A DNA stretch of 64,000 nt from Alteromonas profundi (GCF_010500865.1 NZ_JAAAWN010000023.1:1-64000), one strand, 5' to 3'. Shown: positions 9,621 through 19,047, counted from the stretch's first letter. Translations and numbers: made by a program. Notes: generated from the sequence alone by a model not told the origin.

Positions 9621-10397
9621 ATGCGCCTAATTATACTCTGCTACACCTTATTAATAACGCTCTCTGCTTCCGCCTTTGCCAAGCAGTTAGATCTTGTTGT
9701 GGGTTGGGATAAGCCGCCTTATGTGATGACAGAACAAAACAGTGGTTTTGAAGTCGAAATTGTACGCTCGATAATGTCTGACTTAGGCCACGAAATAAAA
9801 GTGATTTATGTGCCCTTTGGTCGAACAGCCCGAATGGTGGCGTCTGGAAGTGCTGATATAGGTTTAACGTTAACCAACGAGCACGATATTTCTCCTGAAT
9901 ATCTTACTGATTGCTACGTTGTTTATCAAAATGTGGCCGTTTCACTGCGGGAACGAAGGTTAGAGATTAGTACAATCCCCGATTTAGCCGGCAAAAGCAT
10001 TATTGCGTTTCAAACGGCAAAGCATGTTTTAGGCGAAACCTTTAAATCCTCGCTAGGTAGCCAGCAGAATTACCTTGAGTTTGCCGAGCAGGAGCGCCAG
10101 GTCAATATGTTGCTGTTAGGCAGCGTGGATGTGGCAATTCTAGACCGTAATATATTTAATTATTTGAAGCATCAATTACCGAAAGAGCGGCAAAAAGCTA
10201 CCCAGTTTCATGAACTATTTCCAGTTACTACGTACAGTGCGGCTATCGCCGACCCTACGTTGCGGGCGCAGTTTAATCAAGCGCTTCATCTATACAAACA
10301 AGACGGACGTTATCAGGCGATGCTGGATAAGTTCGGGCTCGAAAATTTATTCGATAAACTTCCATTGTCCTTTGGCAGTGCGCGCGCAGAAGAGTGA
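9621..10397 (+). CDS. Periplasmic amino-acid-type solute-binding protein (PBP2 family)
   Basis: 258 residues with a signal peptide (cleavage probably after SASAFA, around residue 20). The mature part has the features of ABC-type family 3 solute-binding proteins: LVVGWDKPPYVM at the start, GFEVEIVRSIMSDLG, SGSADIGLTLTNEHD near residue 75, a hinge region and a DKFGLENLF C-terminus. No permease or ATPase is adjacent, so it may supply a distant transporter or act as an orphan sensor. The ligand is not predictable from sequence alone. Confidence 0.8.
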   Translation: MRLIILCYTLLITLSASAFAKQLDLVVGWDKPPYVMTEQNSGFEVEIVRSIMSDLGHEIKVIYVPFGRTARMVASGSADIGLTLTNEHDISPEYLTDCYVVYQNVAVSLRERRLEISTIPDLAGKSIIAFQTAKHVLGETFKSSLGSQQNYLEFAEQERQVNMLLLGSVDVAILDRNIFNYLKHQLPKERQKATQFHELFPVTTYSAAIADPTLRAQFNQALHLYKQDGRYQAMLDKFGLENLFDKLPLSFGSARAEE

Positions 10398-10488
10398 GCG
10401 CTGGTCACCGAGTATTGACCTGTGAACCATATGTGTCGCATGCTGTATAAAAAACGACATATAAAAATCAAAAACAGGGAAATACAAG

Positions 10489-12117
10489 ATGAAGCTAAAG
10501 CTCTTTATCGTCACACTGGCGTTAGTTATAGCGGGTTGCAAAACTCCGGCGCCCACCTCTGATATCACTTCTGCAAACACACCCATATCCAATGCCTGGT
10601 TAGATAAACCCGCGCATGCACAAGCACAAGCGATAGCTGCTGGGGAACTTACCTCCGAGCAACTAGTTAGCGGCTATCTACAAAGAATTGAACGTTTAGA
10701 CACTAAGGTTAATAGTATTCTTGCGCTTAACCCTCAGGCATTGGCAGAAGCGCGAGCTGCTGATAAGCTCAGGGCGGCAGGTGATATTAAGGGTCCTTTG
10801 CATGGTATTCCGGTATTACTCAAAGACAATATAGAAACCAGCGAGCTTGCGACAACAGCCGGTTCGATGGCACTGGTTAACAATATGACCAAACGCGATG
10901 CCCCCATAGTGGCGAATTTAAAGGCAGCCGGTGCTATTATTTTGGGTAAGACTAACCTGTCAGAGTGGGCTAACTTCCGCTCAGAAGCTTCAATTAGCGG
11001 CTGGAGTGCGGTAGGCGGCCTTACTCGTAACCCGCATATATTGTCTCGCACTGCGTGTGGTTCTTCATCAGGTTCGGGCGCGGCCATGGCGTTACGACTT
11101 AGCTCGCTAGCGGTGGGCACAGAAACTAACGGCTCAATTATTTGTCCGTCTTCAATGAATGGTATCGTGGGCTTCAAACCTACTGTGGGCTTATTGTCAC
11201 GCAGTTATATTGTTCCTATTTCATCTTCGCAAGATACCGCAGGCCCTATGACCACAAACGTTAATGATGCGTGGTTAATGGCCTCTGTAATGGACGGCGT
11301 AGATACTACGGACGATGCTACGTTAGCCTCTAAAGAACACCAACTTAGTGGGCTTAAAACGCGCATGCTACCTACCGATTTAAAAGGCGTTAAAGTTGGT
11401 GTAGTGCGTTATCGTCAAGGGGATAACCCCCATGTACTGTCGGTTTATGAAAAGTCGTTAGCAACACTAGAGGCCGCGGGTGCCGAGTTAATTGATATCA
11501 AGGATTTCGAGCAGCCAGATAGCTTCTGGGCAGACTCGTACACGGTTTTGCTAAGCGAATTTCACCACACAATCAACGAATATTTGTCAAAGAGCCCGGC
11601 CGATATTCCCGTTCGTAACCTTTCAGATTTGATTGCCTTTAATAAAAGCAATAAACGTGAAATGGCCTTGTTTGACCAAAGTATCTTTGAAAAATCCTTA
11701 GCTGCGCCGACCCTCTCGAGCGAGGAATATCTAAGTGCGAGCAAGCTTGTAAAAGACACGGCAGGCAAAAAAGGCATTGACCATTTAATGTCTACCCATG
11801 ATGTTGATGTGCTAGTAGCACCCTCGAATAGCCCGGCCTTTTTAATTGATGGCGTGTATGGCGATCATTCTCCTGTGGGCTTTATTGGCATTGGCTATTT
11901 AGCCGCAATTGCAGGCTACCCGCACTTGACCGTACCTGCCGGAGAGGTGAAAAATTTACCTGTAGGCTTAAGCTTTATTGGGGGCAAATGGCAAGATGAA
12001 ACGGTTTTACGTATTGGCAGTGTGTTTGAGGCAAAACATGGTGTATTTGTGAAGCCGGGCTTATTGCCTAGCCGCTTAGAAAACCCAGCCCTAAGCGACG
12101 TGGTAAGTGGCCTGTAA
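10489..12117 (+). CDS. Amidase-signature-family lipoprotein
   Basis: A 542-residue hydrolase with a lipoprotein signal (VIAGCKTPAPTS, Cys at about residue 17), so probably anchored in the envelope. It belongs to the amidase signature family: IPVLLKDNIET near residue 105 (catalytic Lys), then RTACGSSSGSGAAMAL near 190 (cis-Ser) and GTETNGSIICPSSMNG (nucleophile Ser), giving the Ser-Ser-Lys triad. Family members hydrolyse amides, including peptide amides and aryl amides. The substrate is unknown. It is followed by a strong hairpin. Confidence 0.9.
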   Translation: MKLKLFIVTLALVIAGCKTPAPTSDITSANTPISNAWLDKPAHAQAQAIAAGELTSEQLVSGYLQRIERLDTKVNSILALNPQALAEARAADKLRAAGDIKGPLHGIPVLLKDNIETSELATTAGSMALVNNMTKRDAPIVANLKAAGAIILGKTNLSEWANFRSEASISGWSAVGGLTRNPHILSRTACGSSSGSGAAMALRLSSLAVGTETNGSIICPSSMNGIVGFKPTVGLLSRSYIVPISSSQDTAGPMTTNVNDAWLMASVMDGVDTTDDATLASKEHQLSGLKTRMLPTDLKGVKVGVVRYRQGDNPHVLSVYEKSLATLEAAGAELIDIKDFEQPDSFWADSYTVLLSEFHHTINEYLSKSPADIPVRNLSDLIAFNKSNKREMALFDQSIFEKSLAAPTLSSEEYLSASKLVKDTAGKKGIDHLMSTHDVDVLVAPSNSPAFLIDGVYGDHSPVGFIGIGYLAAIAGYPHLTVPAGEVKNLPVGLSFIGGKWQDETVLRIGSVFEAKHGVFVKPGLLPSRLENPALSDVVSGL

Positions 12118-12127
12118 ACAGCAAAAA

Positions 12128-12150
12128 GCCTCTGCGGAATTCGCAGAGGC
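12128..12150. terminator. Terminator between the amidase and HiPIP genes
   Basis: GCCTCTGCG and CGCAGAGGC pair around GAATT. On the minus strand the hairpin is followed by TTTTTG, which serves the HiPIP transcript; it may also stop the amidase transcript in the other direction. Confidence 0.8.
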
Positions 12151-12196
12151 TTAGTTATTAGCAATCTTTCGGTGGCGTATTACACCTCTGCTTTAT

Positions 12197-12490
12197 CTAG
12201 CCTGGGCGCTTAACCCACGCACTACACCAACCGTTTGCATTCACTAGTTTATTGGGGAATAACGCACATGGGCGGTGATCGTTACCTTCTGAACCTTGAA
12301 TGTACATGCAGTTATTGCACTGGGAACCTTCTACAGTTGAAGCCGGTGTATAATTTAACGCTTTGGCCGTAGGATCATCTGCTTGTAATTGCTCTTGAGC
12401 ATTGGCACGTAGGGCAACGCCTCCAAGCGTAAGGCCGATTAATGTGGTACCTGACAACTTAAGAAAGTCGCGACGGTCTACAGATTTCAT
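12197..12490 (-). CDS. High-potential iron-sulfur protein (HiPIP)
   Basis: A 97-residue periplasmic electron carrier with one [4Fe-4S] cluster. The N-terminus is a Tat export signal (RRDFLKLSG followed by a hydrophobic stretch and ALRANA). The mature part has the four cluster cysteines in the HiPIP pattern: CNNC near residue 60, then C in DHRPCALF and C in NGWCSAW. HiPIPs usually carry electrons between the bc1 complex and terminal oxidases or reaction centres; its partner here is unknown. Confidence 0.93.
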   Translation of the reverse strand: MKSVDRRDFLKLSGTTLIGLTLGGVALRANAQEQLQADDPTAKALNYTPASTVEGSQCNNCMYIQGSEGNDHRPCALFPNKLVNANGWCSAWVKRPG

Positions 12491-12551
12491 ATTTCACTCC
12501 AAGTGAGATAAAAACGATAATGATTCTTTTTTACTCCGCGCTTTAAACGCA

Positions 12552-12576
12552 AAAACCTGCCCTAAAGGCAGGTTTT
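12552..12576 (-). terminator. Terminator downstream of the flavin reductase gene
   Basis: AAAACCTGCC and GGCAGGTTTT pair around CTAAA, with a T-run on the minus strand. It lies about 145 bp past the flavin reductase stop, before the HiPIP start. Confidence 0.8.
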
Positions 12577-12722
12577 AAACATCATGCTGCGTATACTATA
12601 GCGCGTTTTATCATTATCAGCCAAAAATGGATACACTTCATTGACCTAGGTTAAGCATGTTTAATTAAGCCGGCTCGCTATCTACCGGATATTTACATAA
12701 GACATACCCATTGCACTGAAGT

Positions 12723-13361
12723 TCATCGTTTGTTCAAAGGCTGATCGGGCTTAGCATAACTAAACTGGGCAATTTGCGAGGTGCTATGATAGCTATCTAG
12801 CCCTGAGATACAGGCCGTTCCAGCGTGTTCAATATTGGCATAACCCTCTGCATCTACATACTTTTCATTAATAAAAACCTGTTGAACTTCACCAATAACC
12901 ATTTCAGTTTTATTGCAAAGGGTAAAATGTTGCGCAACTTTTAAGCCCAGTTTAATGGCGCTTTCAGCCACGTAAGGGGCGCTAAAGGTGTTGCTGTACC
13001 ATGGGGTTAAATTTACTTTATCAAATTCACTTTCGTTAGATTCATAACGGGCCGAGGTTTGGTGCGCTTTATCCACCCAGCTGGTATGTACATGATTTAA
13101 CGTGTATACCCCCTGACGTTTGATATTCCCCAATGAGTCGCGCTGTACCGTGTGTGGTCGCATGATCATGCCTAATAGTGGCGGGTTAGCACCCACATGC
13201 ACGATAGAACTCATGATGGCAAGATTGTTCGTCGTGCCATCGGTAGTACCTAACAGCGCCGCTGCCTTAAAGCCAGACAAGCTGTTAATAAAGTTGGTTC
13301 GAAACCCTTTCGACATGGCTTCGATATCCGAGGCAGAAAAGCAAGTGGTGCTATCAGTCAT
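12723..13361 (-). CDS. Flavin reductase family protein (FMN-binding split barrel)
   Basis: About 212 residues. The sequence FINSLSGFKAAALLGTTDGTTNNLAIMSSIVHVGANPPLLGMIMRP matches the N-terminal FMN-binding part of flavin-reductase-like split barrels, with the usual contact residues in the NLA...S segment. GVYTLNHV and the later GEVQQVFI strand also fit. Such proteins reduce flavins with NAD(P)H or serve as partners of monooxygenases, but no monooxygenase is adjacent. I start it at the ATG at 13361 (MTDSTTCF); an in-frame ATG five codons earlier is possible. The start overlaps the stop region of the upstream CPXCG gene, so the two are probably translated from one mRNA. Confidence 0.8.
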   Translation of the reverse strand: MTDSTTCFSASDIEAMSKGFRTNFINSLSGFKAAALLGTTDGTTNNLAIMSSIVHVGANPPLLGMIMRPHTVQRDSLGNIKRQGVYTLNHVHTSWVDKAHQTSARYESNESEFDKVNLTPWYSNTFSAPYVAESAIKLGLKVAQHFTLCNKTEMVIGEVQQVFINEKYVDAEGYANIEHAGTACISGLDSYHSTSQIAQFSYAKPDQPLNKR

Positions 13362-13545
13362 TTTCGCGCTCGGCATTTATGGTAAGTTCATCGCCTTGTT
13401 GATACACCCCAAGCTCTATCGGCTGGCAACATACTTGGCAGTCTACTACTTGAACCTGATCAACATCGTTTATTTCATCTACCTCTATGTCATTGGGCGC
13501 CATACAATAAGGGCACGAAAATCCCATCGATTTTGTTAAGCTCAT
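13354..13545 (-). CDS. CPXCG motif-containing small zinc-ribbon protein
   Basis: A 63-residue cysteine-rich protein. It has CPYC near residue 11 and DCQVCCQPIEL near residue 35, matching the CPXCG family, in which two Cys pairs probably bind zinc. Function is unknown. It overlaps the downstream flavin reductase gene. The 200-bp gap upstream (13546-13747) is shared with a divergent nuclease gene and must hold promoters for both. Confidence 0.88.
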   Translation of the reverse strand: MSLTKSMGFSCPYCMAPNDIEVDEINDVDQVQVVDCQVCCQPIELGVYQQGDELTINAEREND

Positions 13546-13747
13546 AATCCATATTCAATATAGTTGGGTTTGTATTCACTACGGGTAAGTTGCTCAAGCG
13601 GATTGATAATTATGCATTATCTTAGGCTGTTCCATTGCAACAGAGGTGCACAGATTCGCGTTTAAACGTAAAAGCCGAAGGTAAAGGTTGATTTGTAGAG
13701 CTGTATAAATATACACTGTTGCGGAGTGAACTAGCCGTTGTTATTAC

Positions 13748-15889
13748 ATGCGAAAAGACCTACCCCCGCGATATTACTTGTCTCATTTCTTCGAATTTTT
13801 GCAGTTTTTTGAAGGCGCTAATGCGTTGCTTTTGACCGATAAGGCCAAGCAATTTATTCACCGTTTTAAAGCCTTGGATGAAGATAAGCAATGTATCGTG
13901 GTGCGCGCAGCGAACCGTAAATATGCGGTTATTGATAGAACCCAATTCAACTATGATGAAATTACTGCACCGCAACAGCAAATTGATGCCCTTATTCAAC
14001 AAGGTTGGTTTGGCGATTTAGCCCATGCCGCCTTACAAGATATTGCCGGTGTATTAACCAAAGATGCGTTAATCACATTACTTGGCGAGTATGGCAGTAC
14101 GCAAGGTTTTAGCGCCCTTACTAAGCCTAAACTCGTGGCCTTACTGGGCCGCCACATTAATGAAAAGGGCTGGCCTGAGGCGTTTCCCAACCATGTTTAT
14201 CTAGTGTGCTTGTTCGATGACGCCCTGCGCTTTTTACTGTTTTTGTATTTTGGCAATACGAAAAGTCGGTTGAACCAGTTTTCCATGCGCGATTTAGGTG
14301 TGATGCGCACGCGCAATGACTCGGTGGGTGATGTAGCGCGCTTTGAATCGAAAGACGATGCCGAGGCAGCATGGTTCTATGCTAATCACTTAGCACTTAT
14401 GCCGTTTTATGACGATGCCACACTCAATGAGGTGGCACGTAGCTGCAGGCCTAAAACAGAAGGTGTGTCGGCCTGCTTCTATCGCGATGAAATGCTATAT
14501 GCTTTGGGGCTTAAATTACTTGGGGTGTCGCAAAAGCAAGCCTTAACCCTTTTATTAGAAGCACAAAGTGACAAAGCGAAAGAAAAGTGGATTAGGGAAA
14601 GTTACAAAGCGGGCGAGGTTGAGCGGGTTAAGCAAGCGCTTGTCGACATTATTGATTCGCCTCCCTCTGATACGCTGTTAGCCTTTGCGGAAGATTTCTA
14701 TGCTCGAAAGTTTAATAAAAAACGCACCAGTGTGGTAACCGATATGTTGCGTAATGCTGCCCGCAATCTTGCTATTGATGTTAGTCAAAACCAGCAAGTA
14801 GAGCGGGGCGTGTTGGCGCATTATGCCCGTCACGGAGTAGCGGGATGGCGAACTGAAAACCGTTTATGGCGTAGCCTGTTTGGGCTGACCTTTTGGAAGC
14901 AGTTGTACGAAGAAGATACGCTGGCAACAGAGTTCGATCGCCGCCCCTTGTCACTTAAACAAAACAACTTTTATAGTAAGTTTGCACAAAGTATTGAGCA
15001 AACGCTATCGGCGTTCAGCAGTAAGCAAGAACTACAACAGCACATACATAAAATGGCGACTGCGCACTATGGCAAAGTAAACAGCCTATTTATGTGGAGC
15101 AGCGGATTACTTGCACCTATCGATGCGCTTATTACCCACGGTAGCTTAAATGCGATAATTACAATGCTGCGTATGATGTGTAAAGACTTTGCGTCGCTGC
15201 GTGATGGGTTTCCAGATATCATGGTGCTAGATAAAACGTTGCGGTTTGAAGAGGTAAAGGCGCCTGGCGATCAATTAAGGCGAAATCAGCTTGTTAGTAT
15301 ACAGCGCCTACAGCAGGCGGGCTTTGAAGTTGCAGTTACCACGGTAAACTGGGTACGTGACCCAGCACAACCTTACGTAGTGGTAGATATAGAAACCACG
15401 GGCGGTAACAATAACTACCATCGTATTACTGAAATCGGCATGGTAAAAATGATAGCCGGTGAAGAGGTGGACCGTTACCAAACGTTGCTTAACCCACAGC
15501 GGCGTATACCAAGTAATATTACCCGATTAACGGGCATTTCTGATGACATGGTTATTGATGCCCCGCGCTTTAGCGAAGTAGCGAACGATGTGGCGGCATT
15601 TACTGAAGACGCGGTGTTTGTGGCGCATAATGTTAATTTTGATTATGGTTTTATTAAGCAAGAGTTTGCCCGCTTAGACACGGCGTATCGTCGGCCTAAA
15701 ATGTGTACGGTAAGAGAAATGCGTCGGGCCTATCCCGGGTTGGCTTCATACTCGCTGGCTAATTTAACTCAGCACTTTGGTATTTCAATGGAGAGGCACC
15801 ACAGGGCGTTGTCAGATGCACAGGCTGCGGCAGAGTTACTTAAAATGGTCTTTGCTGTAGATGATGAAAATTTGATTAAGCCTCGTTAA
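13748..15889 (+). CDS. VRR-NUC domain nuclease fused to a DEDDh 3'-5' exonuclease domain
   Basis: A 713-residue protein. The first ~540 residues resemble FAN1-like VRR-NUC proteins: an N-terminal SAP-like/helical segment (DALITLLGEYGSTQGFSALTKPKLVALLG near residue 110) and a virus-type replication-repair nuclease core, GFPDIMVLD...LRFEEVKAPGDQLRRNQ near residue 490, with the expected D...ExK catalytic residues. From residue ~545 a DnaQ/epsilon-type exonuclease follows: VVVDIETTGGN (D-x-E), VFVAHNVNFDYGF (D), and HHRALSDAQAAAELL (H...D), so all four metal ligands are present. The combination suggests a nuclease for processing crosslinks, flaps or structured DNA. That role is inference. Confidence 0.85.
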   Translation: MRKDLPPRYYLSHFFEFLQFFEGANALLLTDKAKQFIHRFKALDEDKQCIVVRAANRKYAVIDRTQFNYDEITAPQQQIDALIQQGWFGDLAHAALQDIAGVLTKDALITLLGEYGSTQGFSALTKPKLVALLGRHINEKGWPEAFPNHVYLVCLFDDALRFLLFLYFGNTKSRLNQFSMRDLGVMRTRNDSVGDVARFESKDDAEAAWFYANHLALMPFYDDATLNEVARSCRPKTEGVSACFYRDEMLYALGLKLLGVSQKQALTLLLEAQSDKAKEKWIRESYKAGEVERVKQALVDIIDSPPSDTLLAFAEDFYARKFNKKRTSVVTDMLRNAARNLAIDVSQNQQVERGVLAHYARHGVAGWRTENRLWRSLFGLTFWKQLYEEDTLATEFDRRPLSLKQNNFYSKFAQSIEQTLSAFSSKQELQQHIHKMATAHYGKVNSLFMWSSGLLAPIDALITHGSLNAIITMLRMMCKDFASLRDGFPDIMVLDKTLRFEEVKAPGDQLRRNQLVSIQRLQQAGFEVAVTTVNWVRDPAQPYVVVDIETTGGNNNYHRITEIGMVKMIAGEEVDRYQTLLNPQRRIPSNITRLTGISDDMVIDAPRFSEVANDVAAFTEDAVFVAHNVNFDYGFIKQEFARLDTAYRRPKMCTVREMRRAYPGLASYSLANLTQHFGISMERHHRALSDAQAAAELLKMVFAVDDENLIKPR

Positions 15890-15949
15890 GGTAAATGAAC
15901 AAAAATCCCGTTTAAGCGTAAATAAGCCCGATTAAACGAGGAGTAAGTT

Positions 15950-16213
15950 ATGATTCGAATTGGCTCTAATGAGTCGCGCATAATAGAAATGGCGTGGGAA
16001 GACCGAACGCCCTTCGAGGCTATTGAGCGGTTGTATGGGCTTAAAGAAAAAGACGTTATCCGCTTAATGAGAAGGCATTTAAAACAAAAAACGTTTAAGA
16101 ATTGGCGCGCTCGGGTATCGGGGCGAAAAACCAAACATGCTCACCCAAGGCCTGCTGGGGTAGACAGAGGCTACTGTCCTTCGCAGTATAAGCCTAACGG
16201 GGCGAGCAAGTAA
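15950..16213 (+). CDS. TIGR03643 / DUF2805 family small protein
   Basis: 87 residues, basic. ESRIIEMAWEDRTPFEAIERLYGLKEKDVIRLMRRHLK resembles a helix-turn-helix, and the tail FKNWRARVSGRKTKH is strongly basic; together these match the TIGR03643 family. A nucleic-acid-binding role is plausible but unproven. The ATG at 15950 has GGAG about 8 bp upstream (GAGGAGTAAGTT). It follows the fused nuclease by 60 bp on the same strand. Confidence 0.8.
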   Translation: MIRIGSNESRIIEMAWEDRTPFEAIERLYGLKEKDVIRLMRRHLKQKTFKNWRARVSGRKTKHAHPRPAGVDRGYCPSQYKPNGASK

Positions 16214-16245
16214 CATGGTCACCATGGTGTTTATGGGGCGTTGCT

Positions 16246-16698
16246 TTATTTAGTGTTGTCGGGTTTGGTAACAGCAGAAACGGGAAGTAACAGGGCCATT
16301 AACTGTTGTCTCCAAGGTGTTGGAAATAAATGGGTATTTTCAGCCGTTGCTATTCGCTCTGCTTGTTCCACGCATGCTTTTAGCTGAAAGTAGCGCTCAC
16401 TGTTGTTTTGGATGTTTTCAACTTCGCGCATAATACACTGCACAAATTCTGCTGAAGAGGTGAGTGTTGTTTCTTTAAGTGCTAACACAAGCGAACGGCG
16501 CACATAGGCTTCCCACTCTTTACGGTAGCTGTCTTGCAGGCGTTCTGGATGTCGAACTAAATCATGAACGTCTTTGTCGATATTGGCGATGTCATTAGGA
16601 TCATCATATAGCAGGCGCAATGCGAGAAGCACGTCATTGGTAAGACGAGAAACTGGAAGTTGGTCTTTTAATATTTTATATCTTTGTGGCACTGACAA
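16246..16698 (-). CDS. Conserved-looking protein of unknown function
   Basis: 150 residues, predicted mostly helical, with no signal peptide and no recognisable motif. It begins MSVPQRYKILKDQLPVSRLTNDV and is rich in charged residues. I do not recognise its family. It is convergent with the TIGR03643 gene and is followed upstream by a gene-free stretch. Coding potential is supported by length, composition and the absence of a better frame. Confidence 0.6.
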   Translation of the reverse strand: MSVPQRYKILKDQLPVSRLTNDVLLALRLLYDDPNDIANIDKDVHDLVRHPERLQDSYRKEWEAYVRRSLVLALKETTLTSSAEFVQCIMREVENIQNNSERYFQLKACVEQAERIATAENTHLFPTPWRQQLMALLLPVSAVTKPDNTK

Positions 16699-16699
16699 A

Positions 16700-16939
16700 A
16701 CCTTCTCTACGTTTTAACGACGAGTGAATGGTAGTTACCGGTTACTAACATCACCTTCCCTGTATACGTTAGCATTCTTTTAATACTAATAAAGCCACAG
16801 TAAGTATTAAAGGGGTTAAAATTAAAAACTCGTAATCTTATGCAGTGAACTTAGCGAAAAAGCCCACGTAAAAAATTGTGCACTGTTAAAGTGCGTACGC
16901 GTTCTTGCTGTTTGGCCCGCCATTTGGTGGGCCTTTTTT
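16700..16939 (+). ncRNA. Candidate small RNA ending at the 16,914-16,939 terminator
   Basis: No protein frame of note is present on this strand. A small hairpin GCACT/AGTGC (16880-16894) precedes the strong terminator. Possible -10 boxes occur (TATACG at about 16763, TAATAC at about 16778), but no promoter is convincing, so the 5' end is only bracketed. The call rests on the orphan terminator. Confidence 0.35.
16914..16939 (+). terminator. Rho-independent terminator with no annotated gene upstream on its strand
   Basis: GGCCCGCCA and TGGTGGGCC form the stem and TTTTTT follows on the plus strand only. The nearest upstream gene on the same strand ends at 16213 with an opposing gene in between, so this hairpin implies an unlisted transcript starting between about 16,700 and 16,900. 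Confidence 0.75.
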
Positions 16940-16991
16940 ATGCCTTATTAGTAAGGAATAAAAAAGCAGTAGCAAAATGAGTAAGTAGAAT

Positions 16992-17104
16992 AAAAAAAGC
17001 CGGCGCAAAGCACCGGCAAATGTGGAGGTGGACTCCAATGAGGGTAAACACAACTAAAACAATAAAACACACAATTGTTAGCAGGGAAACTAACAATGGG
17101 GAGA
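16992..17104 (-). ncRNA. Candidate small RNA with two hairpins and its own terminator
   Basis: On the minus strand a TATACT box at about 17,107-17,112 could serve as a -10 element; the -35 is poor. Downstream are a hairpin ATTGTTAG/CTAACAAT (17074-17097) and a GCCGG...CCGGC stem (16999-17017) followed by seven T residues, a good rho-independent terminator. The accC transcript already has its own terminator at 17,185-17,220, so this second unit needs a separate start. Together with the plus-strand terminator it makes a pair of convergent candidate RNAs in a 535-bp gene-free stretch. Confidence 0.4.
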
Positions 17105-17184
17105 GTATAGAGAGAAAGTGTTATTAGATAAATCGTTAAAAGTTGATTGTACTAATCGGAAAAATAGAATGGTTTGTAGCAGGA

Positions 17185-17220
17185 AGAAAGCGCCGACCAT
17201 AAATAAACCTGGCCGACGCT
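17185..17220 (-). terminator. Terminator of the aroQ-accB-accC transcript
   Basis: On the minus strand AGCGTCGGCCA pairs with TGGTCGGCGCT (G-U wobbles allowed) and is followed by TTTCTT. It begins 14 bp after the accC stop. Confidence 0.7.
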
Positions 17221-17233
17221 AAGGGGGATGCTG

Positions 17234-18577
17234 TTAAGCAATACCTAGTTTTTTCTCTAGGTAGTGGATATTAGTGCCACCGGCAAAGAAGTTCTCGTCT
17301 GCCATGATGTCGCGCTGTAGAGGGATATTGGTTTTAATCCCTTCCACGACAAGTTCATCAAGGGCATGACGCATGCGAGCGATAGCTTCGTCACGACTTT
17401 CACCATAAGTAATTAACTTACCAATCATGGAATCGTAATAAGGCGGCACGACATAGCCAGAGTAAATATGTGACTCCCAGCGAATGCCTAAACCACCTGG
17501 AGCGTGAAACATATCGATAGGGCCCGGGCTAGGAATAAAGCTTTTCGGATCTTCAGCATTGATACGACATTCAATAGCGTGGCCACGAATTTGAATTTGA
17601 GACTGGTCAATTGACAATGGTTGACCGGCCGCAATACGTAACTGCTCTTTAATTAAGTCGACACCTGTGATCATTTCTGACACAGGGTGTTCTACCTGAA
17701 TGCGGGTATTCATTTCAATAAAGTAGAATTCGCCGTTTTCGTATAAGAACTCAAACGTTCCCGCGCCACGATAACCAATTTCAATACAGGCGCGACGACA
17801 TCTGTCGCCAATTTTCGCGCGCATTTGATCAGAAATGCCCGGTGCGGGCGCTTCTTCTACCACTTTTTGGTGGCGACGTTGCATTGAACAATCACGTTCA
17901 CCTAAGTGAATTGCGTTGCCTTGGCCATCGGCTAATACCTGAATTTCCACGTGACGGGGGTTTTCTAGGAATTTTTCCATGTAAACCACAGGATTGCCAA
18001 AAGCTGCACCGGCTTCAGCTTGGGTAGTTTCAATAGCTTTAACGAGCTCATCTTCGCTGCGAACAACACGCATACCACGACCACCGCCGCCGCCAGCTGC
18101 TTTTACAATAATGGGGTAACCAATACGCTTAGCAATAGCGCGGTTTTTCTCCGCATCGTCAGAAAGTGGGCCGTCAGAGCCAGGTACACAGGGCACGCCC
18201 GCTTTTTTCATAGAGTTAATGGCAGAAACTTTGTCACCCATTAGGTTAATCGTTTCGGCTTTTGGCCCAATAAAAATGAAACCGCTTTTTTCCACGGCTT
18301 CTGCAAAGGCAGCGTTCTCTGCAAGGAAACCATAACCCGGGTGAATAGCAATTGAGTTAGTCACTTCAGCGGCCGCAATAATGCGCGGAATATTCAAATA
18401 GCTTTCTGTTGCTGACGCTTTACCTATGCAAATAGACTCATCTGCCAGCAAAACGTGTTTTAAGTTTTTGTCTGCAGTGGAATGTACAGCGACGGTTTTT
18501 ATACCGAGTTCTTTACACGCGCGTAATATACGCAGTGCAATTTCTCCTCGGTTAGCAATAAGTACTTTATCTAGCAT
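17234..18577 (-). CDS. accC: Acetyl-CoA carboxylase, biotin carboxylase subunit
   Basis: ATP-dependent carboxylation of the biotin on AccB, the first half-reaction of malonyl-CoA formation for fatty acid synthesis. At 447 residues it is full length: [21 protein letters not shown] at the N-terminus, the ATP-grasp glycine loop [14 protein letters not shown] near residue 160, and [16 protein letters not shown] near residue 285 with the catalytic Arg. It follows accB by 14 bp in the order aroQ-accB-accC. Confidence 0.97.
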   Translation of the reverse strand: MLDKVLIANRGEIALRILRACKELGIKTVAVHSTADKNLKHVLLADESICIGKASATESYLNIPRIIAAAEVTNSIAIHPGYGFLAENAAFAEAVEKSGFIFIGPKAETINLMGDKVSAINSMKKAGVPCVPGSDGPLSDDAEKNRAIAKRIGYPIIVKAAGGGGGRGMRVVRSEDELVKAIETTQAEAGAAFGNPVVYMEKFLENPRHVEIQVLADGQGNAIHLGERDCSMQRRHQKVVEEAPAPGISDQMRAKIGDRCRRACIEIGYRGAGTFEFLYENGEFYFIEMNTRIQVEHPVSEMITGVDLIKEQLRIAAGQPLSIDQSQIQIRGHAIECRINAEDPKSFIPSPGPIDMFHAPGGLGIRWESHIYSGYVVPPYYDSMIGKLITYGESRDEAIARMRHALDELVVEGIKTNIPLQRDIMADENFFAGGTNIHYLEKKLGIA

Positions 18578-18591
18578 GATGCAGCACTCGC

Positions 18592-19047
18592 TTATTCAAT
18601 GATGAACATAGGTTGGTCGAATTCTACTGGATCTTGGTTTTCAACCAGTATGGCTTTTACAACGCCTGCTTTATCAGCTTCAATCTGATTCATCATCTTC
18701 ATGGCTTCAACAATACACAGGGTATCGCCTACTTTTACCTGTTGGCCTACTTCAGCAAAAGGTTTCGCTGTAGGCGATGAAGCACGGTAGAAAGTACCGA
18801 CCATAGGTGATTTTACTACATGGCCTTCAGGGGCAGAGGGTGCCGCGTCAGCCGCTTGTTCTGCAGCAACAGGCGCTGGCGCTGCCTGGGGGGCTTGGGG
18901 CGCAGCAAAACCATAATTAACAGGGGCTTGAACACCTGTAGGACCACGGTGAATTCGTACAGACTCTTCGCCTTCTGTGATCTCTAGTTCGGCAACACCA
19001 GACTCTTCAACAAGTTCGATGAGTTTTTTGATTTTTCTAATATCCAT
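18592..19047 (-). CDS. accB: Acetyl-CoA carboxylase, biotin carboxyl carrier protein
   Basis: 151 residues. It has the N-terminal [17 protein letters not shown] segment, a flexible Ala/Pro-rich linker (about residues 45-75), and a C-terminal biotinyl domain with EAMKMMNQI, where the central Lys receives biotin. It carries carboxy-biotin between AccC and AccAD. It sits between aroQ and accC in one transcription unit. Confidence 0.97.
   Translation of the reverse strand: MDIRKIKKLIELVEESGVAELEITEGEESVRIHRGPTGVQAPVNYGFAAPQAPQAAPAPVAAEQAADAAPSAPEGHVVKSPMVGTFYRASSPTAKPFAEVGQQVKVGDTLCIVEAMKMMNQIEADKAGVVKAILVENQDPVEFDQPMFIIE

Noticed and set aside
10734-11177. 147-codon minus-strand frame within the amidase gene
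   Set aside because: Lies fully within conserved amidase motifs on the other strand; no ribosome site.
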